From: Flavobacterium bizetiae
Lineage (GTDB): Bacteria > Bacteroidota > Bacteroidia > Flavobacteriales > Flavobacteriaceae
Direction: 5' to 3'
Length of the DNA stretch: 64,000 nt
NCBI RefSeq assembly: GCF_902804475.1
Contig: NZ_CADCSU010000045.1
Span: 1 to 64,000, forward strand
Below, one piece after another: positions 43,447-52,420 of this stretch (positions are counted from its first letter, which is position 1; every line of letters starts with the position of its first letter). Below the pieces are notes generated by a model that saw only the letters and a program-made list of their open reading frames with translations, made no database searches and was not told the DNA's origin. Position numbers and translations under genes: made by a program.

Positions 43447-44832
43447 TTAATTCCATCCTCCGCCAAGTGCGCGATATAAATTGACAACAGCATGAAGCTT
43501 TTGACTTTGATCGTCGATTCCTCTTAATTGTGCGTTCAGTAAATTTTGTTCGGCTGTTAAGACATCCGTATAATTGGTTGTCGAATTGTTCAATAATTCT
43601 TTATTAAACTCAAGTGCTTTTAATAAAGCGTCTAGTTGTTTTTTTCTTTTTTCTTCTTTTAAAGCGGCATTATCGTATTTAGACAATGCATTCGAAACTT
43701 CTTCGCTGGCTTTTAACATCGAAAATTCGAAATTATAAAGGGCTTCTTTTTGTAAAGATAATGCGGTTGCTAATCTTCCTTTGTTAATTCCTTTATTGAA
43801 AATAGGCTGCGCAAGTCCTCCGGCGATATTACCAAAAAGTCCTCCGTTGGCAAACCAGTCTTTTAATCCGAAACTTGAAAAACCAGCTGCTCCGCTAATC
43901 GTTAAAGCGGGATAAAAATAGGTTCTCGCTACATTACTTTCTTCAAATGCTGCTCTAAAATTATATTCGGCTTGCTGTACATCTGGTCTGTTTGCCAAAA
44001 GCTGCATGGGAACTCCAATTTTAAGATCATACGTAAGTTGCTGTTTTTCGAGAGAACTTCGTTCGATTTTAGTTGGAGATTTTGCCAGAAGCACACACAA
44101 AGCATGTTCGGTTTCGATTATCTTTTGTTCGATATCCGGAATCGCTAATTCGGCTTCATAAAAGTTGGCTTCACTCTGAACAACGGCAACTCCGTTAATA
44201 ATCGAATTTTCGAAAAGAACTTTGATCGTCTCAGCATCGGTTTCTCTGTTTTTGGCTGTCTTTTTAAGTACTTTTAATTGTTCATCAAGTACCAGCAACT
44301 CGTAATATGAATTGGCAATATTGGCAATCAATTGCGTTTGAACGGCGCGTTTCGCAGCGTCTGTAGCCAATAAATTTGCAATCGCACTTTTTTTAGCACT
44401 TTTTAATTTACCCCAAACGTCGATTTCCCACCCGGCAGAAATTCCTAAATCGTATTGTGTCGATTGATCGAAAAGTCCAAACCCTTGCGGGAAAGCCAAT
44501 CTGGATTCCTTAACCGAAACATTCCCGTTTACCGAAGGCAGAAAAGCCGCTTTACTCAGTTTCACATTTACCGCAGATTGATTGATTCGTTCAACAGCAA
44601 TCTTTAGATCCAGGTTCGCCGCCAATCCATCAGAAATTAATTGTTGCAAGGCAGGATCGGTAAATAATTCCGACCATTTCATAGTGGCTATGTTTGTTGT
44701 ATCTGTGGTTTCTTTTTCTCGATAAGTTACTGATGTTTCGGGTTTGGTATACGGTTTCGTGATTTTGCACGAAGTCCATATACTGGCAGTAATCAGTATA
44801 ATGACTATTATTTTATAATTGTATTTGTTCAT
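43447..44832 (-). CDS. efflux outer-membrane factor (NodT/OprM type)
   Basis: A 461-residue lipoprotein (lipobox WTSC, Cys22) of the TolC-like NodT group: repeats with EINVWGKLKSAKKSA, AELAIPDIEQKI and a second half with NYTDVLTAEQNLLNAQL. It forms the outer-membrane channel of an RND pump. It is the last gene of the operon, separated from the RND gene by a 256-bp spacer of two inverted repeats, so it may have a lower or separate expression. Confidence 0.88.
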   Translation of the reverse strand: MNKYNYKIIVIILITASIWTSCKITKPYTKPETSVTYREKETTDTTNIATMKWSELFTDPALQQLISDGLAANLDLKIAVERINQSAVNVKLSKAAFLPSVNGNVSVKESRLAFPQGFGLFDQSTQYDLGISAGWEIDVWGKLKSAKKSAIANLLATDAAKRAVQTQLIANIANSYYELLVLDEQLKVLKKTAKNRETDAETIKVLFENSIINGVAVVQSEANFYEAELAIPDIEQKIIETEHALCVLLAKSPTKIERSSLEKQQLTYDLKIGVPMQLLANRPDVQQAEYNFRAAFEESNVARTYFYPALTISGAAGFSSFGLKDWFANGGLFGNIAGGLAQPIFNKGINKGRLATALSLQKEALYNFEFSMLKASEEVSNALSKYDNAALKEEKRKKQLDALLKALEFNKELLNNSTTNYTDVLTAEQNLLNAQLRGIDDQSQKLHAVVNLYRALGGGWN

Positions 44833-44854
44833 TTTAATATGTTTTTAATATAAT

Positions 44855-44929
44855 CTCGCAAAGTCGCAGAGTCGCTAAGTTTTTATTTTTTAAGTTTTTA
44901 AACTCGGCGTCTTAGCGACTTTGGGAGAG
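44855..44929. repeat. imperfect inverted repeat between RND and outer-membrane factor genes
   Basis: Left arm 'ctcgcaaagtcgcagagtcg' with 'ctaag' next to it, and right arm 'cttagcgactttgggagag' (44911-44929), make a long imperfect hairpin. A second inverted pair lies just beyond at 44983-45069. Confidence 0.6.
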
Positions 44930-44982
44930 AATTAATAAATTAGAAATTTTTAAAATCTTTTAATCTGTGGCAAAAAAAAATA

Positions 44983-45069
44983 ACCGCAAAGCTGGCTCAA
45001 CACAAAGCTTTGCGAACTTTGTGTTTTTTTTAAGCCATCTTTGTAAAAAAACTTTGCGTGCTTTGCGGT
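44983..45069. repeat. 'accgcaaagc' inverted repeat
   Basis: ACCGCAAAGC (44983-44992) and GCTTTGCGGT (45060-45069) bound a region of smaller 'aaagctttgc' palindromes. The same unit type appears at about 15834-15850. Confidence 0.65.
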
Positions 45070-45088
45070 AAAATACCTGCTGGAGCTT

Positions 45089-48000
45089 TTAATGAATTTC
45101 TCTCGGTTCATGAGACGGTTCTTTTACTCCCCCAACTTTTTCCTGCAAAGACTGGAAAATGATAAACAATACCGGAATTACAAAAACCCCGAATAAAGTT
45201 CCAATTAACATTCCGCCAACGGCAGCGGTACCAATAGATCTGTTGCTTAAAGCTCCGGCACCTGTCGCAATCATTAACGGAATCAATCCAAAAATAAAAG
45301 CAAACGAGGTCATTAAAATAGGTCGTAATCGGGCTTTCGCACCAAACAAAGCCGACTGCACAAGACCTCTTCCGCTTAAGCGATGTAACAAGGCAAACTC
45401 TACAATAAGAATGGCGTTTTTGGCCAAAAGACCAATCAGCATAATCAAACTAATCTGCAGGAAAATATTATTGTCGACCCCAAACAAATTCGCAAATATA
45501 AAAGCTCCTGCAAGTCCTATTGGTAAGGATAACAATACCGAAAATGGCAAAATATAACTCTTGTATTGCGCACTCAATAAGAAGTAAATAAAGATCAAAC
45601 AAAGTCCGAAAATTAAAGTGGTTTGGCTTCCGCTTGAAAGTTCTTCTTTGGTTAAACCGGAAAATTCATAAGCATAACCTCTGTCTAAAGTTTGTGCGGC
45701 AACTTCTTCGATTGCTTTGATGGCGTCTCCTGAGCTGTAACCGGCATTTGGTGCGCCCGTAACCGTTGTTGAGGTAAAAAGATTGAAACGGTTTATAAAT
45801 TCCGGACCGTAGGTTTTCTTCAAGGTTACAAATTCTGATATTGGTGCCATTGCTCCTTTATCTGTTCGAACAAAAACTTTATTGATGTCGCTTTCTTTGG
45901 CTCTGTAATTTGCGTGGGATTGCAACATTACCCTGTATTGTTTTCCGAATTTATTGATGTCTGAGGCGTAGATTCCACCAAAATATCCCTGAAGCGTATT
46001 CAATACGGTTTTTACGCTAACGCCCGCCTCTTTGCATTTTGCCACATTTACATTCACTTCCATTTCCGGAAACGTAATATTAAACGGATTGGTTGCGTAC
46101 ATAATCTCTGGTCGCTTATTAATCGCTGCCATAAACTTTGCAATATTCTTATCAAAATCCTGATAGCTTCCTCCGGTTCGATCCTGCAACTGAACTTCGA
46201 ATCCGTTGTTGTTTCCAAAACCCTGTAAGGTTGGCGAGGCAAAGAAAATAATACTTGCCCCTTTTATGTGCGCTGTTTTTTCGAACAATTTAGCCACAAC
46301 CGAATTGACATCCTGATTTTTTCCTTTTCTTTCTTTCCAGGGTTTTAATCTAATGAATAAAGCTCCGTAAGAACCTCCATTTCCGTGAATTAAATCCATT
46401 CCTGATAAGGTAGATGAAAGTTCTATTTCGGGAATACTTCTGGCGATACTGTCGATTTCTTTTGTGATTTGTTCGGTGCGTTCCAATGTAGAAGAAGCTG
46501 GTAAAACAACGTTTCCGTAAATCGCTCCTCCATCTTCATTGGGTACAAAACCTGTAGGTGTTGTTTTGATTAAAGCGTAAAATATTATTCCAAAAACTGC
46601 TATGGCTACTAAGGAAATCCATTTTCTGCGAATCAGAAATCGGACTGATCCAATATACTTACGGGTTACGGCATCAAAAGCAACATTAAAACTGGCGTAG
46701 AATTTTGGTAAAAATCCATTATTGTGATTTGATTTTTCAGGATCATGTGGTTTTAATAAAATAGCACAAAGCGCGGGACTTAAAGTCAAAGCATTCACCG
46801 CCGAAATTAAAATGGCTACAGCCAATGTTAATCCGAATTGCTTGTAAAATACTCCTGCCGAACCTGTAATAAAAGTTACCGGAACAAATACTGCCGACAT
46901 AATCAGGGTAATGGATATAATCGCACCGCTGATTTCGCTCATGGCATGAATAGTCGCCTTTTTAGCCGATTTTGCACCTTGATCGAGCTTGGCATGAACG
47001 GCTTCGACGACTACAATGGCATCATCGACCACAATACCAATGGCCAAAACCAAAGCAAAAAGTGTCAATAAATTAATCGTGAAACCAAATAATTTCAGGA
47101 AAAAGAAGGTACCAATAATCGAAACCGGAACTGCAATTGCCGGAATTAATGTGGATCTAAAATCTTGCAGAAAAACAAACACCACAATAAAAACCAGAAT
47201 AAAAGCTTCGATAATGGTATAAATTACTTTTTCGATAGACGCATCAAGAAAATCATTTGCATTTAAAAATGTATGATATTCTACTCCCGGAGGAAAATCT
47301 TTGGATGCCTTTTTTAAGATATTTTCGCAGGCAATAATTAGCTCTCTCGCATTTGATCCTGAAATCTGACTGATTTGCCCTCCCGAAGAAACTTTACCTT
47401 GCGTAATAAGTGAAGACGTATAATCTAACGCGCCAAACTCAATATCGGCTACATCTTTTAATCGTAATAAACTTCCTTGTTTATCACTTCTTAATACAAT
47501 GTTTTCAAACTCTTCCGGATTTTCAAGTCGGCCTGTGAATTTTAAAGAATATTGAACTGATTCTTTACTGTTTTCTCCAATTTTTCCGGGAGCTGCTTCG
47601 ATGTTTTGTTCTTGCAAGGCTGCAATAATATCATCCGGAACTAAGCCTTGGTTAGCCATTGCATCGGGTTTTAACCAAATACGCATTGAATATTCCCTAC
47701 TGCTATAAATCTCTGCTCCACCAACTCCTGCAACACGTTTAAGCTCAGGCATAATATTGATCCTTAAATAATTATCCAAGAATTTTTCATCGTATTTTCC
47801 GTCGTTGCTGTACAGCAGGAAACTCAAAGCTGTACTGCTCAATTGTTTACTGGTTGTAATACCGGCTTTAATTACCTCATTGGGCAATAAACTGGTGGCT
47901 TTGGCTACCCGGTTTTGCACATTTACGGCCGCCATATCCGGATTGGTTCCCTGCTTAAAAAATATTGTTATGGCCGCGCTACCATTACTGCTGGCGGTTG

Positions 48001-48238
48001 AGGTCATATAGCTCATATTCTCAACACCGTTTATTTGTTCTTCTAATGGGATAATGACACTTTTTAAAACCACATTGGCGCTGGCTCCCTGATACGAGGC
48101 GTTTACAACAACTGTTGGCGGTGCAATTTCAGGATATTGTGATATGGGCAGAGAGGCTAATCCCAGCAATCCCAAAATCACTATTATAATCGATATTACG
48201 GTTGATAATACCGGATTTTCTATAAATTTTCTAAACAT
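45089..48238 (-). CDS. RND multidrug efflux pump, inner-membrane subunit (AcrB/HAE1)
   Basis: A 1049-residue inner-membrane transporter of the hydrophobe/amphiphile RND family, length typical. Twelve helices with two periplasmic loops. The proton-relay Asp pair appears in helix 4 as GIVVDDAIVVVEAV, and MFRKFIENPVLSTVISIIIVILG opens the protein. Helix 10-12 carry GLLAKNAILIVEFA and LNRSIGTAAVGG-type motifs. It exports drugs, detergents or dyes through its MFP and outer-membrane partners. It starts 6 bp after the MFP gene stop. Confidence 0.93.
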   Translation of the reverse strand: MFRKFIENPVLSTVISIIIVILGLLGLASLPISQYPEIAPPTVVVNASYQGASANVVLKSVIIPLEEQINGVENMSYMTSTASSNGSAAITIFFKQGTNPDMAAVNVQNRVAKATSLLPNEVIKAGITTSKQLSSTALSFLLYSNDGKYDEKFLDNYLRINIMPELKRVAGVGGAEIYSSREYSMRIWLKPDAMANQGLVPDDIIAALQEQNIEAAPGKIGENSKESVQYSLKFTGRLENPEEFENIVLRSDKQGSLLRLKDVADIEFGALDYTSSLITQGKVSSGGQISQISGSNARELIIACENILKKASKDFPPGVEYHTFLNANDFLDASIEKVIYTIIEAFILVFIVVFVFLQDFRSTLIPAIAVPVSIIGTFFFLKLFGFTINLLTLFALVLAIGIVVDDAIVVVEAVHAKLDQGAKSAKKATIHAMSEISGAIISITLIMSAVFVPVTFITGSAGVFYKQFGLTLAVAILISAVNALTLSPALCAILLKPHDPEKSNHNNGFLPKFYASFNVAFDAVTRKYIGSVRFLIRRKWISLVAIAVFGIIFYALIKTTPTGFVPNEDGGAIYGNVVLPASSTLERTEQITKEIDSIARSIPEIELSSTLSGMDLIHGNGGSYGALFIRLKPWKERKGKNQDVNSVVAKLFEKTAHIKGASIIFFASPTLQGFGNNNGFEVQLQDRTGGSYQDFDKNIAKFMAAINKRPEIMYATNPFNITFPEMEVNVNVAKCKEAGVSVKTVLNTLQGYFGGIYASDINKFGKQYRVMLQSHANYRAKESDINKVFVRTDKGAMAPISEFVTLKKTYGPEFINRFNLFTSTTVTGAPNAGYSSGDAIKAIEEVAAQTLDRGYAYEFSGLTKEELSSGSQTTLIFGLCLIFIYFLLSAQYKSYILPFSVLLSLPIGLAGAFIFANLFGVDNNIFLQISLIMLIGLLAKNAILIVEFALLHRLSGRGLVQSALFGAKARLRPILMTSFAFIFGLIPLMIATGAGALSNRSIGTAAVGGMLIGTLFGVFVIPVLFIIFQSLQEKVGGVKEPSHEPREIH

Positions 48239-48244
48239 GATTTT

Positions 48245-49366
48245 TTATTTTTTTGAAGAAGAAATCGCTGCGATTTTTACTCCGTCTCTTAAATTTCCTA
48301 TTCCTTCTGTCACGATAATATCTCCCGCTTTTACTCCTTCTGTTATGAGATAGTCCTTTTCGGTTGCTGTATTTCTTATTTTTATTTCAGTATTATGCAC
48401 AACGCTTTGGGCATCTACAGTAAAAACAAAAAAACGTCCCTGCAATTCGAAGACTGCTTTTTTAGGAACCAAAATTGCGGCTGCAAACTGTGTTGGAATA
48501 ACAATTGTGGCACTTGCCCCGCTCCAAAGTTTACCTTCAGGATTTGGAAAAATGGCTTTAAAATTGGCTGATCCTGTACCGGCATTTAAAACTCCGCTCA
48601 ACGTCTGAATTTTTCCTTTTGAAGAATAAGTATTTCCATCGGCGGTAACGAGAGAAACATCGGGCATATTTTTTAATTTATCCTTTAACTGATTGCCTGA
48701 AAACTGATCTAAAAAGGAATTTAATTGTTGCTGACTTAAAGAGAAATAAGCAAAAATATTTTTGGTATTGGCAACTGTTGTTAAAGGATCCGGCGCCGAA
48801 CTGCTGACCAAACTTCCTATTTTAAAAGGCAAACTTCCCACTACTCCATTAATTGGACTTAAAATATTGGTAAAGGCAAGTTTTGATTTTGCCGAAGATA
48901 AATCGGCATTTGCCTGACTTAACTCGGCTCTTTTTACGCGTTCAGTGTTTTTGGCCGAGGTTAATTCGTAGTTGTTTATAATTTTCTTTTCTGCTAAAGC
49001 AGCTGTTCTTTTGGTCTGAATAACGGCTGTTTCCAAACTAGCTTCGGCGGCGAGAACTGCTGCTTTTTTATTGTTTACTTCCTGTAAATAACTATTGGCA
49101 TCGATTTTAAACAACGCTTGTCCTTTGGCTACAGCCGAACCTTCCTCAACATAAACCTGCTCTATATATCCGTCTACTTTTGAGCGTATTTCTACGGTTT
49201 GCTCACCTTCTAAAATGGTGGGATATTCTACCGAAACATCGGCTTTTTGAGTCTTTATCGTAAGCGTAGGATAGGATACCGGAGTTTCTGCTTGTTCTGT
49301 TTTTTTAGTCTCGCACGAAACTATCAAAAGTGTTCCTGCAAAGAGGATTGCTATTATTTTTTTCAT
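48245..49366 (-). CDS. RND efflux membrane-fusion protein (AcrA type)
   Basis: A 373-residue periplasmic lipoprotein (lipobox IVSC, Cys18) of the AcrA/MexA family: lipoyl half-motifs (EIRSKVDGYIEQVYVEEGSAVAKGQALFKID), a helical hairpin (about 100-165) and beta-barrel/MP domains. It links the RND pump to the outer-membrane factor. It begins 3 bp after the DUF2480-like gene, so those two are co-transcribed. Confidence 0.92.
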   Translation of the reverse strand: MKKIIAILFAGTLLIVSCETKKTEQAETPVSYPTLTIKTQKADVSVEYPTILEGEQTVEIRSKVDGYIEQVYVEEGSAVAKGQALFKIDANSYLQEVNNKKAAVLAAEASLETAVIQTKRTAALAEKKIINNYELTSAKNTERVKRAELSQANADLSSAKSKLAFTNILSPINGVVGSLPFKIGSLVSSSAPDPLTTVANTKNIFAYFSLSQQQLNSFLDQFSGNQLKDKLKNMPDVSLVTADGNTYSSKGKIQTLSGVLNAGTGSANFKAIFPNPEGKLWSGASATIVIPTQFAAAILVPKKAVFELQGRFFVFTVDAQSVVHNTEIKIRNTATEKDYLITEGVKAGDIIVTEGIGNLRDGVKIAAISSSKK

Positions 49367-49369
49367 TGG

Positions 49370-49867
49370 TTATTTTCTTTTATAAATCATTAAAGGAGAA
49401 CCTGCTTCTCCCCACATTAGGGTTTGTACATATTTAGTTAACTGGCTTGTGGCCAAAACAAGGATTTCTTCGGGTATGGAGGAATTGGCTTTAAGCACTA
49501 CTTTTTGATTGATGAATGCCGAAAATTCTATTCTTCGTATTCTTTCTGTCCACAAAAGATTAATATAATTTCCAGTTGCGGCATACACTACTATTGCTGC
49601 ATGTGGCGCTAGTAATGAACTGATTAGTACATAAGCCCAAAGCGGAACGATGGCATCATTTGAACAAAGAATTACGACATCTTTTCCTGTAAACTGAGTC
49701 CAGTCTATAGCGCTCATGGCTGAACGGAAGGCTTTTTCCTGTAATAGAAAATCTTCTATAAGAAAGGGTACGATATCGAATTTTATAACATCATTTTCAT
49801 CGGGTTTGTAGGATCGTAAATCGAGTGTTTGTATGCCTGAGGCATCTATTTTATTTATTATTTCCAT
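49370..49867 (-). CDS. DUF2480-like protein, first gene of the efflux operon
   Basis: A 165-residue cytoplasmic protein beginning MEIINKIDASGIQTLDLRSY, with blocks DFLLQEKAFR, VVILCSNDAIVPLWAYVLIS and a C-terminal TLMWGEAGSPLMIYKRK. I recall this as the DUF2480 family, found in Bacteroidota, with no known biochemical function. Its position as first gene of an RND operon, 3 bp from the MFP gene, is interesting but might be chance co-transcription. No promoter was recognised upstream. Confidence 0.65.
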   Translation of the reverse strand: MEIINKIDASGIQTLDLRSYKPDENDVIKFDIVPFLIEDFLLQEKAFRSAMSAIDWTQFTGKDVVILCSNDAIVPLWAYVLISSLLAPHAAIVVYAATGNYINLLWTERIRRIEFSAFINQKVVLKANSSIPEEILVLATSQLTKYVQTLMWGEAGSPLMIYKRK

Positions 49868-50225
49868 AGTTGGATGATTAAAAAATTGAGGTATTTACTG
49901 CATTTTATTTTGTTGAATGGGGCTAATTTTTAGGCATAGGTATCCCCGTCCCAACCTGAGTACTATTTTTTGTAGCGGGTTGAGTAGGTTTTAATCTTTA
50001 GCCAAAGTTTTGAGATTTTTAAAATCTACTGTAGAGAGGATGTATTATTTATAGGTTTTCATCAATACATTCCAATACGGAACAATATCAACAGGTAAAG
50101 TCATCCTATCGTATAAGTTAAGGGGAGGTGATCGTAATTCTGGTACCATAATCTACAATTTGCATTAATAAATTCTGTAACTCACAAGTTTGATTGCTTT
50201 TACGGCATAATATCTCGCAATGGGC

Positions 50226-50256
50226 TTTGATAAGAAGGACAAAATTAATAATTTTG
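50226..50256 (+). promoter_or_regulatory. consensus promoter of the SufR-like gene
   Basis: TTTG at 50226-50229, 19-bp spacer, TAATTTTG at 50249-50256: an exact match to the Bacteroidota TTTG-N19-TAnnTTTG promoter. The -7 element is the right half of a near-palindrome CAAAATTAATAATTTTG (50240-50256). Confidence 0.75.
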
Positions 50257-50261
50257 CATAA

Positions 50262-50285
50262 TAAAACAACTAAATACTTGTTTTA
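50262..50285. promoter_or_regulatory. dyad operator at the start site of the SufR-like gene
   Basis: TAAAACAA (50262-50269) and TTGTTTTA (50278-50285) are exact complements, 8 bp apart. The dyad covers the expected transcription start and ends 7 bp before the start codon, the classic position for auto-repression. Confidence 0.65.
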
Positions 50286-50292
50286 TTAATTT

Positions 50293-50904
50293 ATGACTAC
50301 AAATAAGATTTTAATGTTGCTCAAAATGCGAGGTTCTCTTACGGCTCTCGAGATTGCGCATGAGCTTAAAATAACGAAGGAAGGCGTTAGACAACAACTT
50401 GTTAAGCTTGTTGAGGAAGAACTTATTCATCCGCTGGAAGAATCTAAAGGTGTGGGAAGACCGCAAAAAACGTTTAGTCTTACAGCTAATGGAAATGCAA
50501 AATTTCCGGATACGCATGCTGAATTGACCTTAAAACTAATTAATATTATTAGCTCGATGGGCAAAAATACATTGGATGATGTTATTAATGTTTATGAAAA
50601 AGTAGGGAAAAAGAAGTATCATGAAGAAATTGATACGATCGATAATTTAGAACAAAAGATAGAAAAACTGGTCGAAATAAGAACCCGGGAAGGTTATATG
50701 GCCGAATATTCTAAGAATGACGATGGTTATCTTTTAGTAGAAAACCACTGCCCTATTTGTGCTGCTGCAACAATTTGTCAGGGATTTTGCTCGTCTGAAT
50801 TAAACACATTCCGGTCTGTGTTAGGAAACGAAGTAAACATAAATCGCATTAGTCATATTATTGCCGGAGAAAGAAGATGTGCCTATCAGATTACGGCAAA
50901 TTAA
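50293..50904 (+). CDS. SufR-like winged-helix regulator with C-terminal cysteines
   Basis: A 203-residue cytoplasmic regulator. Residues 1-65 are an ArsR/DeoR-like winged helix (GSLTALEIAHELKITKEGVRQQL and wing VGRPQKTFSL). The C-terminal part has Cys153, Cys156, Cys162, Cys166 and Cys196 in the order CPICAAATIC, QGFC and RRCAY. This resembles SufR-type regulators that bind an Fe-S cluster. Ligand state is inferred. It has its own promoter and a dyad at 50262-50285. It is divergent from the DUF2480-efflux operon and could regulate it, but no shared operator was found there. A strong terminator follows at 50933-50968. Confidence 0.8.
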   Translation: MTTNKILMLLKMRGSLTALEIAHELKITKEGVRQQLVKLVEEELIHPLEESKGVGRPQKTFSLTANGNAKFPDTHAELTLKLINIISSMGKNTLDDVINVYEKVGKKKYHEEIDTIDNLEQKIEKLVEIRTREGYMAEYSKNDDGYLLVENHCPICAAATICQGFCSSELNTFRSVLGNEVNINRISHIIAGERRCAYQITAN

Positions 50905-50932
50905 TCTGATTTTAAATATAGATTTTAAATAG

Positions 50933-50968
50933 AAAAAGCCTGTAAAACATCAATTTTACAGGCTTTTT
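50933..50968. terminator. terminator between SufR-like and TolC genes
   Basis: Perfect 15-bp inverted repeat AAAAAGCCTGTAAAA / TTTTACAGGCTTTTT, 6-nt loop, with T-run. It lies 29 bp after the SufR-like stop and also downstream of the convergent TolC gene, so it serves both. Confidence 0.9.
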
Positions 50969-51021
50969 CAGTCAACAATTAAATATAATTAAATATAATT
51001 AAATTCTAAGATAATACAAGA

Positions 51022-52419
51022 TTAATCGGGGTTTGCCAGGATTTTATACAACTCGGCATTCGAAATATAATACTGATTTTCGATACTTATCTGTGATAGT
51101 TTTGCACTTACCAGATTGTTTTCTCTCGAATTGATAAGGAATATGGAGCTTTCGCCAAAGGAAAACAATTTCTCCTCTGAGTTAAGCATGGTCACGTAAT
51201 CTTTGACCAGATTATCAATAACATTTTTTTGTCTTTTTAAAGACGCAATTTCTGTTTGCTGCGCTTTTATTTTATTCTTTAATTCTAGTCTTTGCTGATC
51301 GATATCAAACTTTAAATCCTGAATTTTAAGTTTGGCGAGTTTAAGTCCTCCTCTTTCTTTTCGTAAAAAAATAGGAATACTAAAATCAATATTGAACTTA
51401 TAATCATCGGCATTAAAAGAATTAAAATATGACGGTTCTGAGATATAATTATACCCCACATTCAGCTTTGGCAATAACGAATTTGCTTTGAGCTGTCTGT
51501 TGATTTCGAGCATCGACATTTTAGTTTCCAAAGCCTGAATTTTAGGATGAGCCTCAAATGTTTCTGAGTTGACCATCATCGCTGAGGTTTTTAATGTTTC
51601 TTCTAATGTCTGAATTAAATTCTGTTCCGGTTTTACATTATCTTCTAATTCTACCGGTACATTTTCGATCCATAAATAATTAGAAAGATTAAGTTTGGCT
51701 TTGGCCAGTTTCAGGTTTCCGTTCTCTACATTCAGTTCCCTTTTTCTTACCGTTATTCCGGCTTCGACACTATCAATTGCAGGCGAATCGCCCAATTCTA
51801 TCAGTTTTTTTACGCCATTAAAACGTGTACTGGCAAAACCGAGATAACTTTTATAAAGTTCGGCTTCGTTGTAACTTTTTCTCCATTCAAAATAAGCTTC
51901 ACTGGCTTTATATAAAACTTCGATGGCTCGTAATTTTCGCTGTGCATCGCTTAGTTTTAGCTGCAATTTTCCTTCACGTACATCTGCCATTCTCTGGTTG
52001 ATAAACATTCCCTGACCTAAAGCTACGCTGATTCCTAAAGAGGTTAATCCGGCTTCGGGTGTACGATTTTGCGGATTGTAATATTGTCCGTCTGTTTCGT
52101 CAAAACCGGCTTTGATTTCGACTCCATACCAGGTCGGAATTTTAAAACTGCTGTTTAATAAGGAGTAATATTCGGTTCCTTTAAATTCTTTTTTATTGTA
52201 ATCTACTTCAATTTTCGGATCAAATCCTCCACGGGCCACCATAAGCATTGCCTGAGCGCTGCTTACTTCAAGATTGGCTTGTTTTACCAATGGATGGTAT
52301 TTTTTTACGTATCCTAAAAACTCGCTATAACTTAATTCTTCTTTATTAAAATCCTGACTATAGCCTTTTACGATGCTTAATAAGAATAAAAAAGAAAATA
52401 ATTTTATAACGGTTCTCAT
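51022..52419 (-). CDS. TolC-family outer-membrane protein
   Basis: A 465-residue exported protein. I take the ATG at 52419, 1 bp after the HlyD stop, because it gives a clean signal peptide (MRTVIKLFSFLFLLSIVKGYSQ, residues 1-20), whereas the ORF extends 22 residues upstream over the HlyD gene end. It has two TolC-like helical repeats (EAYFEWRKSYNEAEL, KLKIQDLKFDIDQQRLELKNK). It would be the exit duct for the ABC-HlyD pair. Confidence 0.82.
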   Translation of the reverse strand: MRTVIKLFSFLFLLSIVKGYSQDFNKEELSYSEFLGYVKKYHPLVKQANLEVSSAQAMLMVARGGFDPKIEVDYNKKEFKGTEYYSLLNSSFKIPTWYGVEIKAGFDETDGQYYNPQNRTPEAGLTSLGISVALGQGMFINQRMADVREGKLQLKLSDAQRKLRAIEVLYKASEAYFEWRKSYNEAELYKSYLGFASTRFNGVKKLIELGDSPAIDSVEAGITVRKRELNVENGNLKLAKAKLNLSNYLWIENVPVELEDNVKPEQNLIQTLEETLKTSAMMVNSETFEAHPKIQALETKMSMLEINRQLKANSLLPKLNVGYNYISEPSYFNSFNADDYKFNIDFSIPIFLRKERGGLKLAKLKIQDLKFDIDQQRLELKNKIKAQQTEIASLKRQKNVIDNLVKDYVTMLNSEEKLFSFGESSIFLINSRENNLVSAKLSQISIENQYYISNAELYKILANPD

Positions 52420-52420
52420 C

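Larger units (their letters stand above)
49868..50292. other. divergent intergenic region
   Basis: A 425-bp spacer between the efflux operon and the SufR-like gene. Its right end has a consensus promoter (50226-50256) and a dyad (50262-50285). The remainder holds no credible gene, and nothing else recognisable. Confidence 0.6.
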
